Source: Gammaproteobacteria bacterium | Lineage (GTDB): Bacteria > Pseudomonadota > Gammaproteobacteria > Steroidobacterales > Steroidobacteraceae | Length of the DNA: 34,949 nucleotides | Direction: 5' to 3' | Assembly (NCBI GenBank): GCA_030037905.1 | Contig: JASHPX010000047.1 | Location: forward strand, 1 to 34,949 | Part shown: positions 15,612 through 23,192 of the stretch, one piece after another | How the letters are laid out: each line of letters starts with the position of its first letter | How positions within the stretch are numbered: position 1 is the stretch's first letter | The notes under the pieces: model-generated | Seen by the model: only the letters and a program-made list of their open reading frames with translations | Told to the model about the DNA's origin: nothing | The model's database searches: none | Position numbers and translations under genes: made by a program

Positions 15612-16426
15612 GTGCCGCGCCCGCGACTGATGCGCCTGCGACCGGTGCGCCCGCGACCGGTGAGCGGCGCATCGAGGTGGCGCTGCGCGCAGCGGCGTCG
15701 GGTGGCGAGCCTGCGCTCGTCGCCTACCTGACTGCGGGACATCCGAGCCGCGAGGGCTTTCGGGAGGCGCTGCTGTCGATCGCGGCCACGGCCGATGCCG
15801 TAGAGATCGGCGTGCCGTTCTCCGATCCGCTGGCCGACGGGGTGACCATCCAGCGTGCCAGCGAGCAGGCGCTGCGCGCCGGCGTGACGCTGCGCTGGAT
15901 CCTCGAGCAGCTGCAGGCGTTGCCCGCGACACCTGCGCCGCTGCTGCTGATGAGCTACCTCAACCCGCTGCTGGCCTATGGATTGCCGCGCCTCGCGACA
16001 GATGCAGTGCGCGCGCGGGTCTGTGGCTTCATCATCCCGGACCTGCCGTATGATGAGAGCGAGGGTGTACGCGCGACGCTGTCTGCCGCGGGGATCGCGC
16101 TCGTACAAATGGTGACGCCCGTCACTCCACCGGATCGCCTGGCGCAAATCGCGGCCGCAAGCCGCGGCTTCGTGTATGCGGTCACCAGGACCGGCACGAC
16201 CGGTCGCAGCGCCGGCGCGGCGGCCGACATCGCCGAGTATCTGGCACGCGTGCGCACTGCCGCCACGGTGCCGGTGTGCGCCGGTTTCGGCATCCGCACG
16301 CGCGCGCAGGTTCAGGCGCTCTGCGGCATGGTGGACGGGGTCGTCATCGGCTCCGCGCTGGTCGAGGTGCTCGAGCGTGGCGAGCCGGCACAGCAGTGGC
16401 TGGCTGCGTTGCGGGGCGCTGCATGA
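15608..16426 (+). CDS. trpA: Tryptophan synthase alpha chain
   Basis: Cleaves indole-3-glycerol phosphate and passes indole to TrpB. It is 272 residues. Catalytic residues are in VEIGVPFSDPLADGVTIQ: Glu66 and Asp77, eleven apart as in E. coli Glu49/Asp60. GFIIPDLPYDE, TPVTPPDR and GTTGRSAG loops are present, and CAGFGIRTRAQV near the C-terminus. The N-terminus (residues 4-18) is an APATD/APATG/APATG repeat from three 15-bp units (15617-15661) placed just after the start codon and absent from ordinary TrpA. The stop overlaps the first ATG of a 14-bp relay leading to the next gene. Confidence 0.95.
   Translation: MSAAPATDAPATGAPATGERRIEVALRAAASGGEPALVAYLTAGHPSREGFREALLSIAATADAVEIGVPFSDPLADGVTIQRASEQALRAGVTLRWILEQLQALPATPAPLLLMSYLNPLLAYGLPRLATDAVRARVCGFIIPDLPYDESEGVRATLSAAGIALVQMVTPVTPPDRLAQIAAASRGFVYAVTRTGTTGRSAGAAADIAEYLARVRTAATVPVCAGFGIRTRAQVQALCGMVDGVVIGSALVEVLERGEPAQQWLAALRGAA
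15617..15661. repeat. Three 15-bp tandem repeats at the trpA 5' end
   Basis: Units 15617-15631, 15632-15646 and 15647-15661 (GCGCCCGCGACCGGT type) lie within the first 18 codons of trpA and encode APATD, APATG, APATG. Confidence 0.85.
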
Positions 16427-16468
16427 GCAGCCCCGCATGAGCGGCCCTGCATGAGCAGCCCTGCATGA
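16423..16468 (+). repeat. ATGA stop-start relay, 14-bp units, between trpA and the hotdog-like gene
   Basis: ATGAGC occurs at 16423, 16437, 16451 and 16465, exactly 14 bp apart (unit type ATGAGCAGCCCTGC). The first overlaps the trpA stop. Each of the first three ATGs opens five codons (MSSPA, MSGPA, MSSPA) and closes with a TGA overlapping the next ATG. Only the fourth ATG is open into the downstream gene. It has the same architecture and unit length as the relay at 4550-4581. Confidence 0.85.
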
Positions 16469-17175
16469 GCAGCCTGATCGTCGAGCAACGCTTCAACGGG
16501 CCACCCGGCTATGCGCACGGCGGCCTGCTCTCCGGCGTGCTCGCGGGCCACTCGGATCGGCAGCTGCGCGTGCGGATACTGCAGCCGGTGCCACTGCAGG
16601 TTGCCCTCGAGATCCACGCCGCGCCCGACGGCAGCGTGCAGCTGCGGCAGGGCCAGCGGCTGCTCGCGCGCGGTGAGCCGGCGAGCCTACAGCTGAGCGT
16701 GCCGCGGGCGCCGACTTATCTGCAGGCGCTGGAGGCGTCGCGTGGATTCATCGGCTTCAATCACCACGCGTTTCCGCGATGCTTCGCCTGCGGCACCGAG
16801 CGCGCGCGCGGCGACGGATTGCGCATCTTCGCCGGGGCGGTGCCGGGGGCTGATTGCGTCGCTGCGACCTGGGTCCCGGACAGCTCGCTCGCCGGCGCGA
16901 GCGGCAAGGTGCGTCCCGAGTTCATGAGCGCCGCGCTGGACTGCCCGGGCTACTTCGCGGCGCGCAGCGACGGCGTGCCGATGCTGCTCGGAGAGTTTGC
17001 CGCGCACGTGGACCGCCTGGTGCACGTGGATGAGCCATGCATAGTCATCGGCTGGCGCATCGCGACGAATGGTCGCAAGTACGAGGTCGGCACCGCGCTG
17101 TTCGACGAGGATGGCGAGCCGTGCGCACGCGCCCACGCGCTGTGGATCGAGCCGCGGATGTTTCCGCGCGGCTAG
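16465..17175 (+). CDS. Uncharacterised protein, hotdog-fold thioesterase-like
   Basis: 236 residues from the last ATG of the relay. I do not recognise a named family with certainty. The sequence shows GPPGYAHGGLLSGVLA near the N-terminus and a second region FPRCFACGTERARGDGLRIFAG (about 105-126), then VRPEFMSAALDCPGYFA. Hotdog thioesterases carry such GG..a.ll helices and a C-x-x-C-G(x)-GL element, and two such halves would make a double hotdog. No signal peptide or membrane segment is seen. It is positioned as the eighth coding gene of the trp operon through the ATGA relay, so cotranscription is likely but a role in tryptophan metabolism is not shown. Its TAG overlaps the ubiB stop in CTAG (17172-17175). 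Confidence 0.6.
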   Translation: MSSLIVEQRFNGPPGYAHGGLLSGVLAGHSDRQLRVRILQPVPLQVALEIHAAPDGSVQLRQGQRLLARGEPASLQLSVPRAPTYLQALEASRGFIGFNHHAFPRCFACGTERARGDGLRIFAGAVPGADCVAATWVPDSSLAGASGKVRPEFMSAALDCPGYFAARSDGVPMLLGEFAAHVDRLVHVDEPCIVIGWRIATNGRKYEVGTALFDEDGEPCARAHALWIEPRMFPRG

Positions 17176-18854
17176 CCCCGCGTCCCCGAATAATGCCGCG
17201 CGAGCCCGCGGCGGCGGCGCGTCCAGGCGGCGAACCAGGCGAGCAGTGCCGCGACGGCGAGCAAGTAGCCGACCCAGCGCGGCCGGCCATGCAGCGCCAG
17301 CCACAGCACCGCCGTCAGTCCGAGCACCGCGCCGATCAGCACGCGATCGCCACTGTGGATGTGCGCGGTGAGCTCCTGACGCATGCGCTCCAACTCGCTC
17401 ATGTCCACAGGGATGCGCAAGCGCTGGTCCTGCGCCTGCTCGAGCGTGCGCTGTGCGAGCGGTGGCAGCATACGCACGACCTCCAGCATGTCGGGCCAGC
17501 CGCGCTCGAGGTCGCGCACCACGGTGCGCAGGCTCAGACGCTCGTGCATCCAGCGGCGCAGCACCGGGGTCGCCGTCTGCCAGATGTCCAGCTCGGGGTA
17601 CAGCTGGCGCCCCAGCCCCTCGACGTTCAGCAGCGTCTTCTGCAGCAGCAGCAGCTGCGGCTGGATCTGTCCGTTGAAGCGCCGCAATGCCGCGAACAAC
17701 CGCAGCAGCACCGTTCCGAAGGAGATCTCCTTGAGCGGCCTGTCGAAGATCGGCTCGCAGATGGTGCGCACCGCCGATTCCATCTCGTCCACGCGCGTGT
17801 GTGCGGGAACCCAGCCCGATTGCACGTGCAGGGTCGCGACGCGCCGGTAATCGCGGTCGAACACGGCCAGAAAGTTCTCGGCGAGGTAGCGCTGGTCGCG
17901 CAGATCCAGCGTGCCGACGATGCCGAAGTCCACGGCCGCATAGCGCGGAGCCGCGGGGTCCTGGGCGAGCACGAAGATATTGCCCGGGTGCATGTCGGCA
18001 TGGAAAAAGTTGTGGCGGAATACCTGCGTGAAGAAGATCTCCACGCCATTCTCGGCGAGGCGCTTGAAGTCCACGCCGGCGGCGCGCAGCTGCTCGATGT
18101 TGCCTATCGGGATACCGCGGATGCGCTCCATGACCATGATGCCGTCACGGCAGTAGTCCCAGTACACCTCCGGCACGTACAGCAGCTGCGAGCCTGCGAA
18201 GTTGCGCCGCAGCTGCGATGCGTTCGCGGCCTCGCGCATGAGGTCCAGCTCATCGGTGATGGTTTTCTCGTATTCACGCACTATCTCGACGGGCTTGAGG
18301 CGCCGGCTCTCGAGCCACCAGCGCTGCGCCATGCGCGCGATCGTGTAGAGCACCTCCACATCCAGCGCGACCATCGAGTGCACGCCCGGGCGCAGCACCT
18401 TGACGATGACCTCGCGTCCGTCGGGCAGCTCGGCGGCGTGCACCTGTGCAATGGATGCGGCCGCGAGCGGTACCTCGTCGAATGCGCGCAGGCGCGTATC
18501 GAGCGGCGCCCCGTAGGCACGTTCGATGATGGCGCGCGCCACCGGACCGGGGAATGGCGGCACTTCGTCCTGCAGCTTCGCGAGCTCGTCGGCGATGTCG
18601 TCGGGCAGCAGATCACGCCGCGTGGACAGTGTCTGCCCGAACTTGACGAAGATAGGGCCGAGCTCCTCGAGCGCCAGGCGCAACCGCACGGCGCGGGCCC
18701 GCACCGAGCGATGCTGGAACCAGGTCCACCAGGAGATCAGGAACAGAAATCGCAGCGGCCGGTACAGGTGCGTGGCGCGCACCAGGTCATCGAGCCCGTG
18801 CCGCACGAGCACGCGTTCGATCTGGATGAGACGCAGGATGACGCGCAGCCGCAT
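17172..18854 (-). CDS. ubiB: UbiB, atypical kinase/ATPase for ubiquinone biosynthesis
   Basis: Membrane-associated protein kinase-like family member required for coenzyme Q synthesis, 560 residues. The family-defining KxGQ motif is FVKFGQTLSTRRDLLP (Lys71-Gln74) and the Ala-rich loop is PLAAASIAQVH. VIVKVLRPG carries the invariant Lys, HADMHPGN is the catalytic-loop equivalent and AVDFGIVG is the metal-binding Asp. Two C-terminal membrane segments (about 505-545) anchor it. The start ATG shares one base with the ubiJ stop (TGATG), so the genes are coupled. It converges with the hotdog gene, overlapping by 4 bp. Confidence 0.96.
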   Translation of the reverse strand: MRLRVILRLIQIERVLVRHGLDDLVRATHLYRPLRFLFLISWWTWFQHRSVRARAVRLRLALEELGPIFVKFGQTLSTRRDLLPDDIADELAKLQDEVPPFPGPVARAIIERAYGAPLDTRLRAFDEVPLAAASIAQVHAAELPDGREVIVKVLRPGVHSMVALDVEVLYTIARMAQRWWLESRRLKPVEIVREYEKTITDELDLMREAANASQLRRNFAGSQLLYVPEVYWDYCRDGIMVMERIRGIPIGNIEQLRAAGVDFKRLAENGVEIFFTQVFRHNFFHADMHPGNIFVLAQDPAAPRYAAVDFGIVGTLDLRDQRYLAENFLAVFDRDYRRVATLHVQSGWVPAHTRVDEMESAVRTICEPIFDRPLKEISFGTVLLRLFAALRRFNGQIQPQLLLLQKTLLNVEGLGRQLYPELDIWQTATPVLRRWMHERLSLRTVVRDLERGWPDMLEVVRMLPPLAQRTLEQAQDQRLRIPVDMSELERMRQELTAHIHSGDRVLIGAVLGLTAVLWLALHGRPRWVGYLLAVAALLAWFAAWTRRRRGLARHYSGTRG

Positions 18855-19504
18855 CAGCGGGGCTCCGCGCCACCCGTGCCTGCTGCGGAGCGTTCCAGCT
18901 GCGCGATGCGCACCTCCAGCCGATCGAGCTGCTCGCGCACATGCTCCACGCCGCGCAGGAAATGCTCGGCCTCGGCGCGCGGTACGAGCGTGCCGTCCTC
19001 ATGCGCGAGGTATTCGGCGAGATTGCGCAACGAAGTCCACGCGGCCGAGCGTGCCGCACCGGCCGCGGTCTGCACTGCGCTCATGAGCACGTGTGCCGTG
19101 CTCCTGCCGAGCACGCCTGACAGCTCGTGCTCCAGGTCCGGCGCGAGCAGGTGGATCAGCTCACGGAAGCGCTGCGCCACCTGCGCGTCCCCACCGATGT
19201 GTACGTCACCGCGCTGAATGACCGCGTCGGCATCGCGCGCCAGCGCGAGCAGCGACAGCGGCGCGCCACTGATGGTTGCGTCGGGCGCCTCACCCGCCTC
19301 CGGGGTGGTGCGCAGCAGCCGCAGCGCCTCACCGGTGGACTGCAGCACGAACGGCGAAGAGTGCCAGGGCGTGCCCTGTACCGCGATCGCGAGTCGCTTG
19401 CCCGTCAGCTCCTCGAGCAGCGCGCGCGCGCGCGCTGACTCGGCCCGCGCGCGGACCGAGGCCTCCGCGAGCATGCGCTCGAGCAAAGAGTGCGCCCAGC
19501 TCAT
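18854..19504 (-). CDS. ubiJ: UbiJ, SCP2-like accessory factor for ubiquinone biosynthesis
   Basis: 216-residue cytoplasmic lipid-binding (SCP2 fold) protein that supports the Ubi complex. It shows the SCP2-type region GTPWHSSPFVLQSTGEALRL and ATISGAPLSLLALARD with IQRGDVHIGGDAQVAQRFRELI, and a C-terminal coiled-coil-like stretch (EHVREQLDRLEVRIAQLE) as in UbiJ. Placement between ubiE and ubiB, as in E. coli and Pseudomonas, secures the call. It starts 1 bp after the ubiE stop region and overlaps ubiB by one base. Confidence 0.92.
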   Translation of the reverse strand: MSWAHSLLERMLAEASVRARAESARARALLEELTGKRLAIAVQGTPWHSSPFVLQSTGEALRLLRTTPEAGEAPDATISGAPLSLLALARDADAVIQRGDVHIGGDAQVAQRFRELIHLLAPDLEHELSGVLGRSTAHVLMSAVQTAAGAARSAAWTSLRNLAEYLAHEDGTLVPRAEAEHFLRGVEHVREQLDRLEVRIAQLERSAAGTGGAEPR

Positions 19505-19505
19505 G

Positions 19506-20261
19506 TCAGAGACGGTAGCCGCGGTGCAGGGCGACGATGCCGCCCATGAGGTTGTGATAGCGGCAGCTGTCGAAGCCGGCGCTGCGCATCATCTGCAGCA
19601 GCGTGTGCTGATTCGGATGGCGGCGGATCGATTCGGCGAGATAACGGTAGCTGTCGGCGTCCCCGGTCACGAGTCGGCCGAGCCGAGGCAGGACGGCGAA
19701 GGAGTACAGGTCGTACAGGTGGCCGAGCGCCCCGAGCGTCGGCTGGGAGAACTCCAGCACCAGCAACTGGCCGCCGGGTTTGAGCACGCGATGCATCGAG
19801 ACCAGCGCGGATGCCTTGTCGGTCACGTTACGCAGCCCGAATCCGATGGTCACGCAGTCGAAGCTGCGATCCTGAAACGGCAGGTGCTCGGCGTTGGCCT
19901 GTACGTAAGCGATATTGCCGACGAGGCCGCGATCGATCAGCCGATTGCGTCCGTGATGCAGCATGCTCGCATTGATGTCGGTGAGCACCACCGACCCGCC
20001 GGCACCGACCTGCCGGGCCAGCCCCTCGGCCAGATCGCCCGTCCCGCCGGCGACGTCCAGGGCGCGCTGGCCGGGCCGTAGCCGCGTCAGCGTCAGCGTG
20101 AAGCGCTTCCAGGCGCGATGTGCGCCGGCCGACATGAGGTCGTTCATCAGGTCGTAGCGATCGGCGACCGAATCGAACACCCGCCGTACGCGTCGCGCCT
20201 TCTCGCTCCACGGGACGTCCTCGAAGCCGAAATCCGTACGCGGCGGGCTGTCGCCGCTCAT
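19506..20261 (-). CDS. ubiE: UbiE, demethylmenaquinol/2-octaprenyl-6-methoxy-1,4-benzoquinol methyltransferase
   Basis: SAM-dependent C-methyltransferase of ubiquinone (and menaquinone) synthesis, 251 residues. UbiE signature [27 protein letters not shown] (28-54), SAM motif [17 protein letters not shown] (67-82), DINASML, and [32 protein letters not shown], then [17 protein letters not shown] and [15 protein letters not shown] at the C-terminus. It is the first gene of ubiE-ubiJ-ubiB. It starts at the ATG at 20261, preceded by an array of 17-bp repeats that carry further ATGs. Confidence 0.96.
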   Translation of the reverse strand: MSGDSPPRTDFGFEDVPWSEKARRVRRVFDSVADRYDLMNDLMSAGAHRAWKRFTLTLTRLRPGQRALDVAGGTGDLAEGLARQVGAGGSVVLTDINASMLHHGRNRLIDRGLVGNIAYVQANAEHLPFQDRSFDCVTIGFGLRNVTDKASALVSMHRVLKPGGQLLVLEFSQPTLGALGHLYDLYSFAVLPRLGRLVTGDADSYRYLAESIRRHPNQHTLLQMMRSAGFDSCRYHNLMGGIVALHRGYRL

Positions 20262-20354
20262 GGCGTGAAGGTGCTCATGACGTGAGTGTGCTCATGGTAT
20301 GAGTGGCGTGAGTGTGCCCATGGTGTGATGTGCCCATGGTGTGAGTGTGCTCAT
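20258..20354 (-). repeat. Array of about five 17-bp repeats carrying start codons upstream of ubiE
   Basis: On the minus strand, ATGs lie at 20354, 20337, 20321, 20295, 20278 and 20261 (ubiE). Units follow ATGAGCACACTCACGTC with variants (16 to 26 bp). ATG 20321, 20295 and 20278 each open a short frame (9, 6 and 6 codons) whose TGA overlaps the next ATG, ending at ubiE. This is a third relay of the kind seen at 4550-4581 and 16423-16468. Confidence 0.8.
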
Positions 20355-20504
20355 GGTGCGAGTGCTGGTGTGGGTGGGGCTGCGGGTACAGGACAGTGCC
20401 GGCGTGGGCGAAACGAGGAGCCGCCATTCTATTACGCCCGTGCCGCGGCCTTCGCGCACTGCATCCGGCACCTTCTGTCGCATCGAGAGCTCACGAGAGC
20501 CCAT

Positions 20505-20757
20505 CATAATTAATTGCAAACGGAAAGGACCAAATATGTCCGATATGTCGCAGGGCATATCCGCGATTGGGCCATGCGTTCGCGCCGGCGCTCGTACGGC
20601 GCTCGCACGCAGCGCCGTAACGCCGCGCGCAAAAATGCTGGCAATCTCGTGTGAATTCGAACACAATCGCGCTCCGGCTGATGGCCCGAACGGGCCCAAC
20701 CGAGTGGGGTCTTGTGAAGATTTGGCCGGGCAACTTGCCCGGCCTTTCTTTGTCTGA
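20505..20757 (+). other. Candidate small transcription unit (73-codon ORF or sRNA) between ubiE and the DUF971 gene
   Basis: A plus-strand unit in the 622-bp gap between two minus-strand genes. A -10-like CATAAT (20505-20510) and AT-rich DNA are followed by AAAGGA and an ATG at 20536, giving MSDMSQGISAIGPCVRAGAR and on to TGA at 20755-20757. A strong terminator lies inside the end of this frame. The N-terminus faintly recalls the start of gamma-glutamyl phosphate reductase (ProA), so it could be a decayed 5' fragment. Alternatively the RNA itself is the product. No known sRNA family is recognised. Confidence 0.3.
20724..20751 (+). terminator. Rho-independent terminator
   Basis: GGCCGGGC (20724-20731), loop AACTT, GCCCGGCC (20737-20744), then TTTCTTT. 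It is oriented for plus-strand transcription, where no firmly known gene precedes it, which argues for a transcript in 20505-20750. Confidence 0.8.
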
Positions 20758-20883
20758 TCGTGGTGGGTGTCAATCACGCGTATGCGTGCTGCGCGCTCTG
20801 CAGCCGCGGGCGCTGTGCAGGGCGGGCGCTGTGCACGCGCGGCGCTCCGCACCGCCCGCGCTCCGCACCCGCGGCACGATTGC

Positions 20884-21252
20884 TCAGGTGGGGACATGGC
20901 GGCGGACGTGGCCGGCGCGCGCGCAGCGCGCCAGGTACTCGGCCCACTTGCGCTCGTGCTGCACGGCGAGCTCGTGCAGATACTTCCAGGTGTAAAGACC
21001 ACTATCATGGCCGTCGTCGAATACCAGCCGCACGGCGTATTGGCCGACCGGCTCGACGGCGCGAATGCCAACCCCTTCCTTATCCACGACCAATACACCT
21101 TCGCCCCCACCATGGCCCTGTACCTCGGCGGATGGGGAATGCACGCGCAGATACTCGAATGGCAGGGCATAACGCATGCCGTCGTCGAAGGCCACTTCCA
21201 GCACCCGTGACCGGCGGCGCAGTTTGATCTCTTCGATGGCTGGCTCGATCAT
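20884..21252 (-). CDS. DUF971 (GBBH-like N-terminal domain) protein
   Basis: 122-residue protein of the DUF971 family, related to the N-terminal domain of gamma-butyrobetaine hydroxylase. The start is chosen at the ATG at 21252 (MIEPAIEEIKLRRRSRVLEV), since the family begins with this strand; longer forms would run into the divergent oxidoreductase gene. Visible core: FDDGMRYALPFEYLRVHSPSAEVQGHG, VGQYAVRLVFDDGHDSGLYTWKYLHEL. Function is unknown; in pseudomonads it sits near hslVU and ubiE, matching this neighbourhood. Two metal-ligand-like His are in HSPSAEVQGH. Confidence 0.88.
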   Translation of the reverse strand: MIEPAIEEIKLRRRSRVLEVAFDDGMRYALPFEYLRVHSPSAEVQGHGGGEGVLVVDKEGVGIRAVEPVGQYAVRLVFDDGHDSGLYTWKYLHELAVQHERKWAEYLARCARAGHVRRHVPT

Positions 21253-21305
21253 GGGTGATTCGCGTCCTGACGGCTGATTTGCTATACAGGGTGATTGGAG
21301 TGGAT

Positions 21306-23192
21306 ATGATGAAGCCGACCGACACCGCGAACCCGGATTATTACCATCGGGTCGTCGATTGCCAGTGGGCCTGCCCGACGCACACGGATGTGCCTGAATA
21401 CATTCGGCTGATCGCCCAGGGCCGCTACGCCGACGCCTACCTGCTGAACCGTCAGTCCAACGTCTTCCCCGGCATCCTCGGGCGGGTGTGCGACCGGCCC
21501 TGTGAGCCCGCCTGCCGGCGGGGGCGCGTCGAGGACAAGCCGGTGGCGATCTGCCGCCTGAAGCGCATCGCCGCGGATCTGAAGGGCGATCTGGCGGGTC
21601 GGCTGCCGAAGGCGGCGGCCGCCAGCAACGGCAAGCGCATCGCCTGCATTGGCGCGGGGCCCGCCTCCCTGACGGTGGCGAATGATCTGGCACCGCTCGG
21701 CTACGAGGTCACCCTCTTCGAGCAGTACAGCGTGCCGGGCGGATTGATGCGCAGCAACATTCCAGCCTTTCGCCTGCCGCAGACGGTGCTCGACGAGGAG
21801 ATCACGATGATCCTCGAGATGGGCGTGCAGCTGCGCCTGGGGCATCCGATCACGAGCATGCGCACGCTGCTCGAGGAGGGCGGGTTCGATGCGGTGTTCG
21901 TCGGCACCGGCGCGCCCAAGGGCAAGGAGCTCACGCTGCCGGGCCGGCACGACACCGACCGCATCCACATTGGCATTACCTGGCTCGAGTCGGTGGCCTT
22001 CGGCCACATTGGCTCGATCGGCGAGCGCGTGCTGATCATCGGCGTGGGCAACACCGCCATGGATTGCTGTCGCACCTCGCTGCGTCTGGGCGCCAACAAC
22101 GTCAAGGTCATGGCGCGCAAGCCGCGCGGCTTCTTCAAGGCCTCGGACTGGGAGCTCGAGGACGCGGAGGAGGAGCACGTCGAGATCATCGTCAACCACT
22201 CGCCCAAGGCGTTCCTGATCGAGGGCGGGCGGCTGACCGGCATGCGTTTCGAGCAGATGGAGTACGCCATCGAGGGCGGCCGTATCAAGAGCGAGCGCGT
22301 CACCGGCGAGATCGACATTCCCTGCGACGACGTGATCCTGGCGATCGGCCAGGAGAACGCCTTTCCCTGGATCGAGCGCGATATCGGCATCCGTTTCAAC
22401 AAGTGGGACCAGCCGGAAGTCAACCCGACGACGTTCGAGTCCACCCGCGCGGGTGTGTTCTTCGGCGGCGATGCGGCGCAGGGACCGAAGAACATCATCT
22501 GGGCCGTGGAGCAAGGGCATCAGGCGGCGATCTCGATCGATAAGCTGTGCAACGGAGAGTCGCTCACCGAGCGGCCGCCCGCGGGCATGAATCTCTCGAG
22601 CCGCAAGATGGGCATGCACGAGTGGTCGTACAAGAATGACTACGCGGTGCTCGAGCGGCGGCTGATGCCGCACGTGTCGCTCAAGGAGCGCTTCAAGAAG
22701 CTCAATATCGAGGTGGAACTGGGCTTCAACCTCGAACAGGCCGCGCAGGAGGCGCAGCGCTGCCTCAACTGCGACGTGCAGACGGTGTTCGAGGCGAAGC
22801 TGTGCATCGAGTGCGATGCCTGCATCGACGTCTGTCCGGTCGACTGCCTGACGATCACCGCGGCGGGGACCGAGCAGGAGCTGCGTACGCGGTTGCGCGC
22901 CCCGGCGCTCGAGGCGACGCAGCCGTTGTTCGTCTCCGCGCCGCTGAAGCAGACCGCACGCCTGATGGTGAAGGACGAGAACCTGTGCGTGCACTGTGGC
23001 CTGTGCGCCGAGCGCTGTCCCACGGCGGCGTGGGACATGCAGAAATCGACGTTGCACTGGCCGCAGGTGGGTGACGGGCCGCGCGGCGCGTGTGGACCGC
23101 GGCGTGGCAATGGGAAGCATGCGGCCGAGGCGCCGCGCGCCTCCGCGGATGAGGACGGCACATGTCGGGAAGCAAAGCGCCAGAGCGCGTAA
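21306..23192 (+). CDS. GltD-like FAD/NAD(P) oxidoreductase with two 4Fe-4S motifs, electron-transfer subunit of a 2-oxoacid oxidoreductase
   Basis: Flavoprotein that should pass electrons between the 2-oxoacid:acceptor enzyme encoded next and NAD(P). The start is ATG 21306 or 21309, with GGAG at 21297-21300. Order of parts: an N-terminal Cys-rich domain as in glutamate synthase small subunit (CQWACPTHTDVPEYI near 19, VCDRPCEPACRRG), FAD-binding GAGPASLTVANDLA, NAD(P)-binding GVGNTAMDCCRTSLRLGA, GGDAAQGPKNIIWAVEQG, then two ferredoxin motifs, CIECDACIDVCPVDC (about 500-514) and CVHCGLCAERCP (about 561-572). The last 60 residues are low complexity. It overlaps the next gene by 31 bp. About 628 residues. 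Confidence 0.9.
   Translation: MMKPTDTANPDYYHRVVDCQWACPTHTDVPEYIRLIAQGRYADAYLLNRQSNVFPGILGRVCDRPCEPACRRGRVEDKPVAICRLKRIAADLKGDLAGRLPKAAAASNGKRIACIGAGPASLTVANDLAPLGYEVTLFEQYSVPGGLMRSNIPAFRLPQTVLDEEITMILEMGVQLRLGHPITSMRTLLEEGGFDAVFVGTGAPKGKELTLPGRHDTDRIHIGITWLESVAFGHIGSIGERVLIIGVGNTAMDCCRTSLRLGANNVKVMARKPRGFFKASDWELEDAEEEHVEIIVNHSPKAFLIEGGRLTGMRFEQMEYAIEGGRIKSERVTGEIDIPCDDVILAIGQENAFPWIERDIGIRFNKWDQPEVNPTTFESTRAGVFFGGDAAQGPKNIIWAVEQGHQAAISIDKLCNGESLTERPPAGMNLSSRKMGMHEWSYKNDYAVLERRLMPHVSLKERFKKLNIEVELGFNLEQAAQEAQRCLNCDVQTVFEAKLCIECDACIDVCPVDCLTITAAGTEQELRTRLRAPALEATQPLFVSAPLKQTARLMVKDENLCVHCGLCAERCPTAAWDMQKSTLHWPQVGDGPRGACGPRRGNGKHAAEAPRASADEDGTCREAKRQSA

Noticed and set aside
20536-20757. Reading the 20505-20757 unit as 6S RNA, RNase P RNA or tmRNA
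   Set aside because: None of their conserved core sequences are visible and the length and hairpins do not fit.
20292-21170. 292-codon minus-strand frame overlapping the DUF971 gene and the ubiE leader
   Set aside because: Low-complexity, Arg/Pro/Thr-rich, partly made of the 17-bp repeats, and in conflict with the well-supported DUF971 gene.
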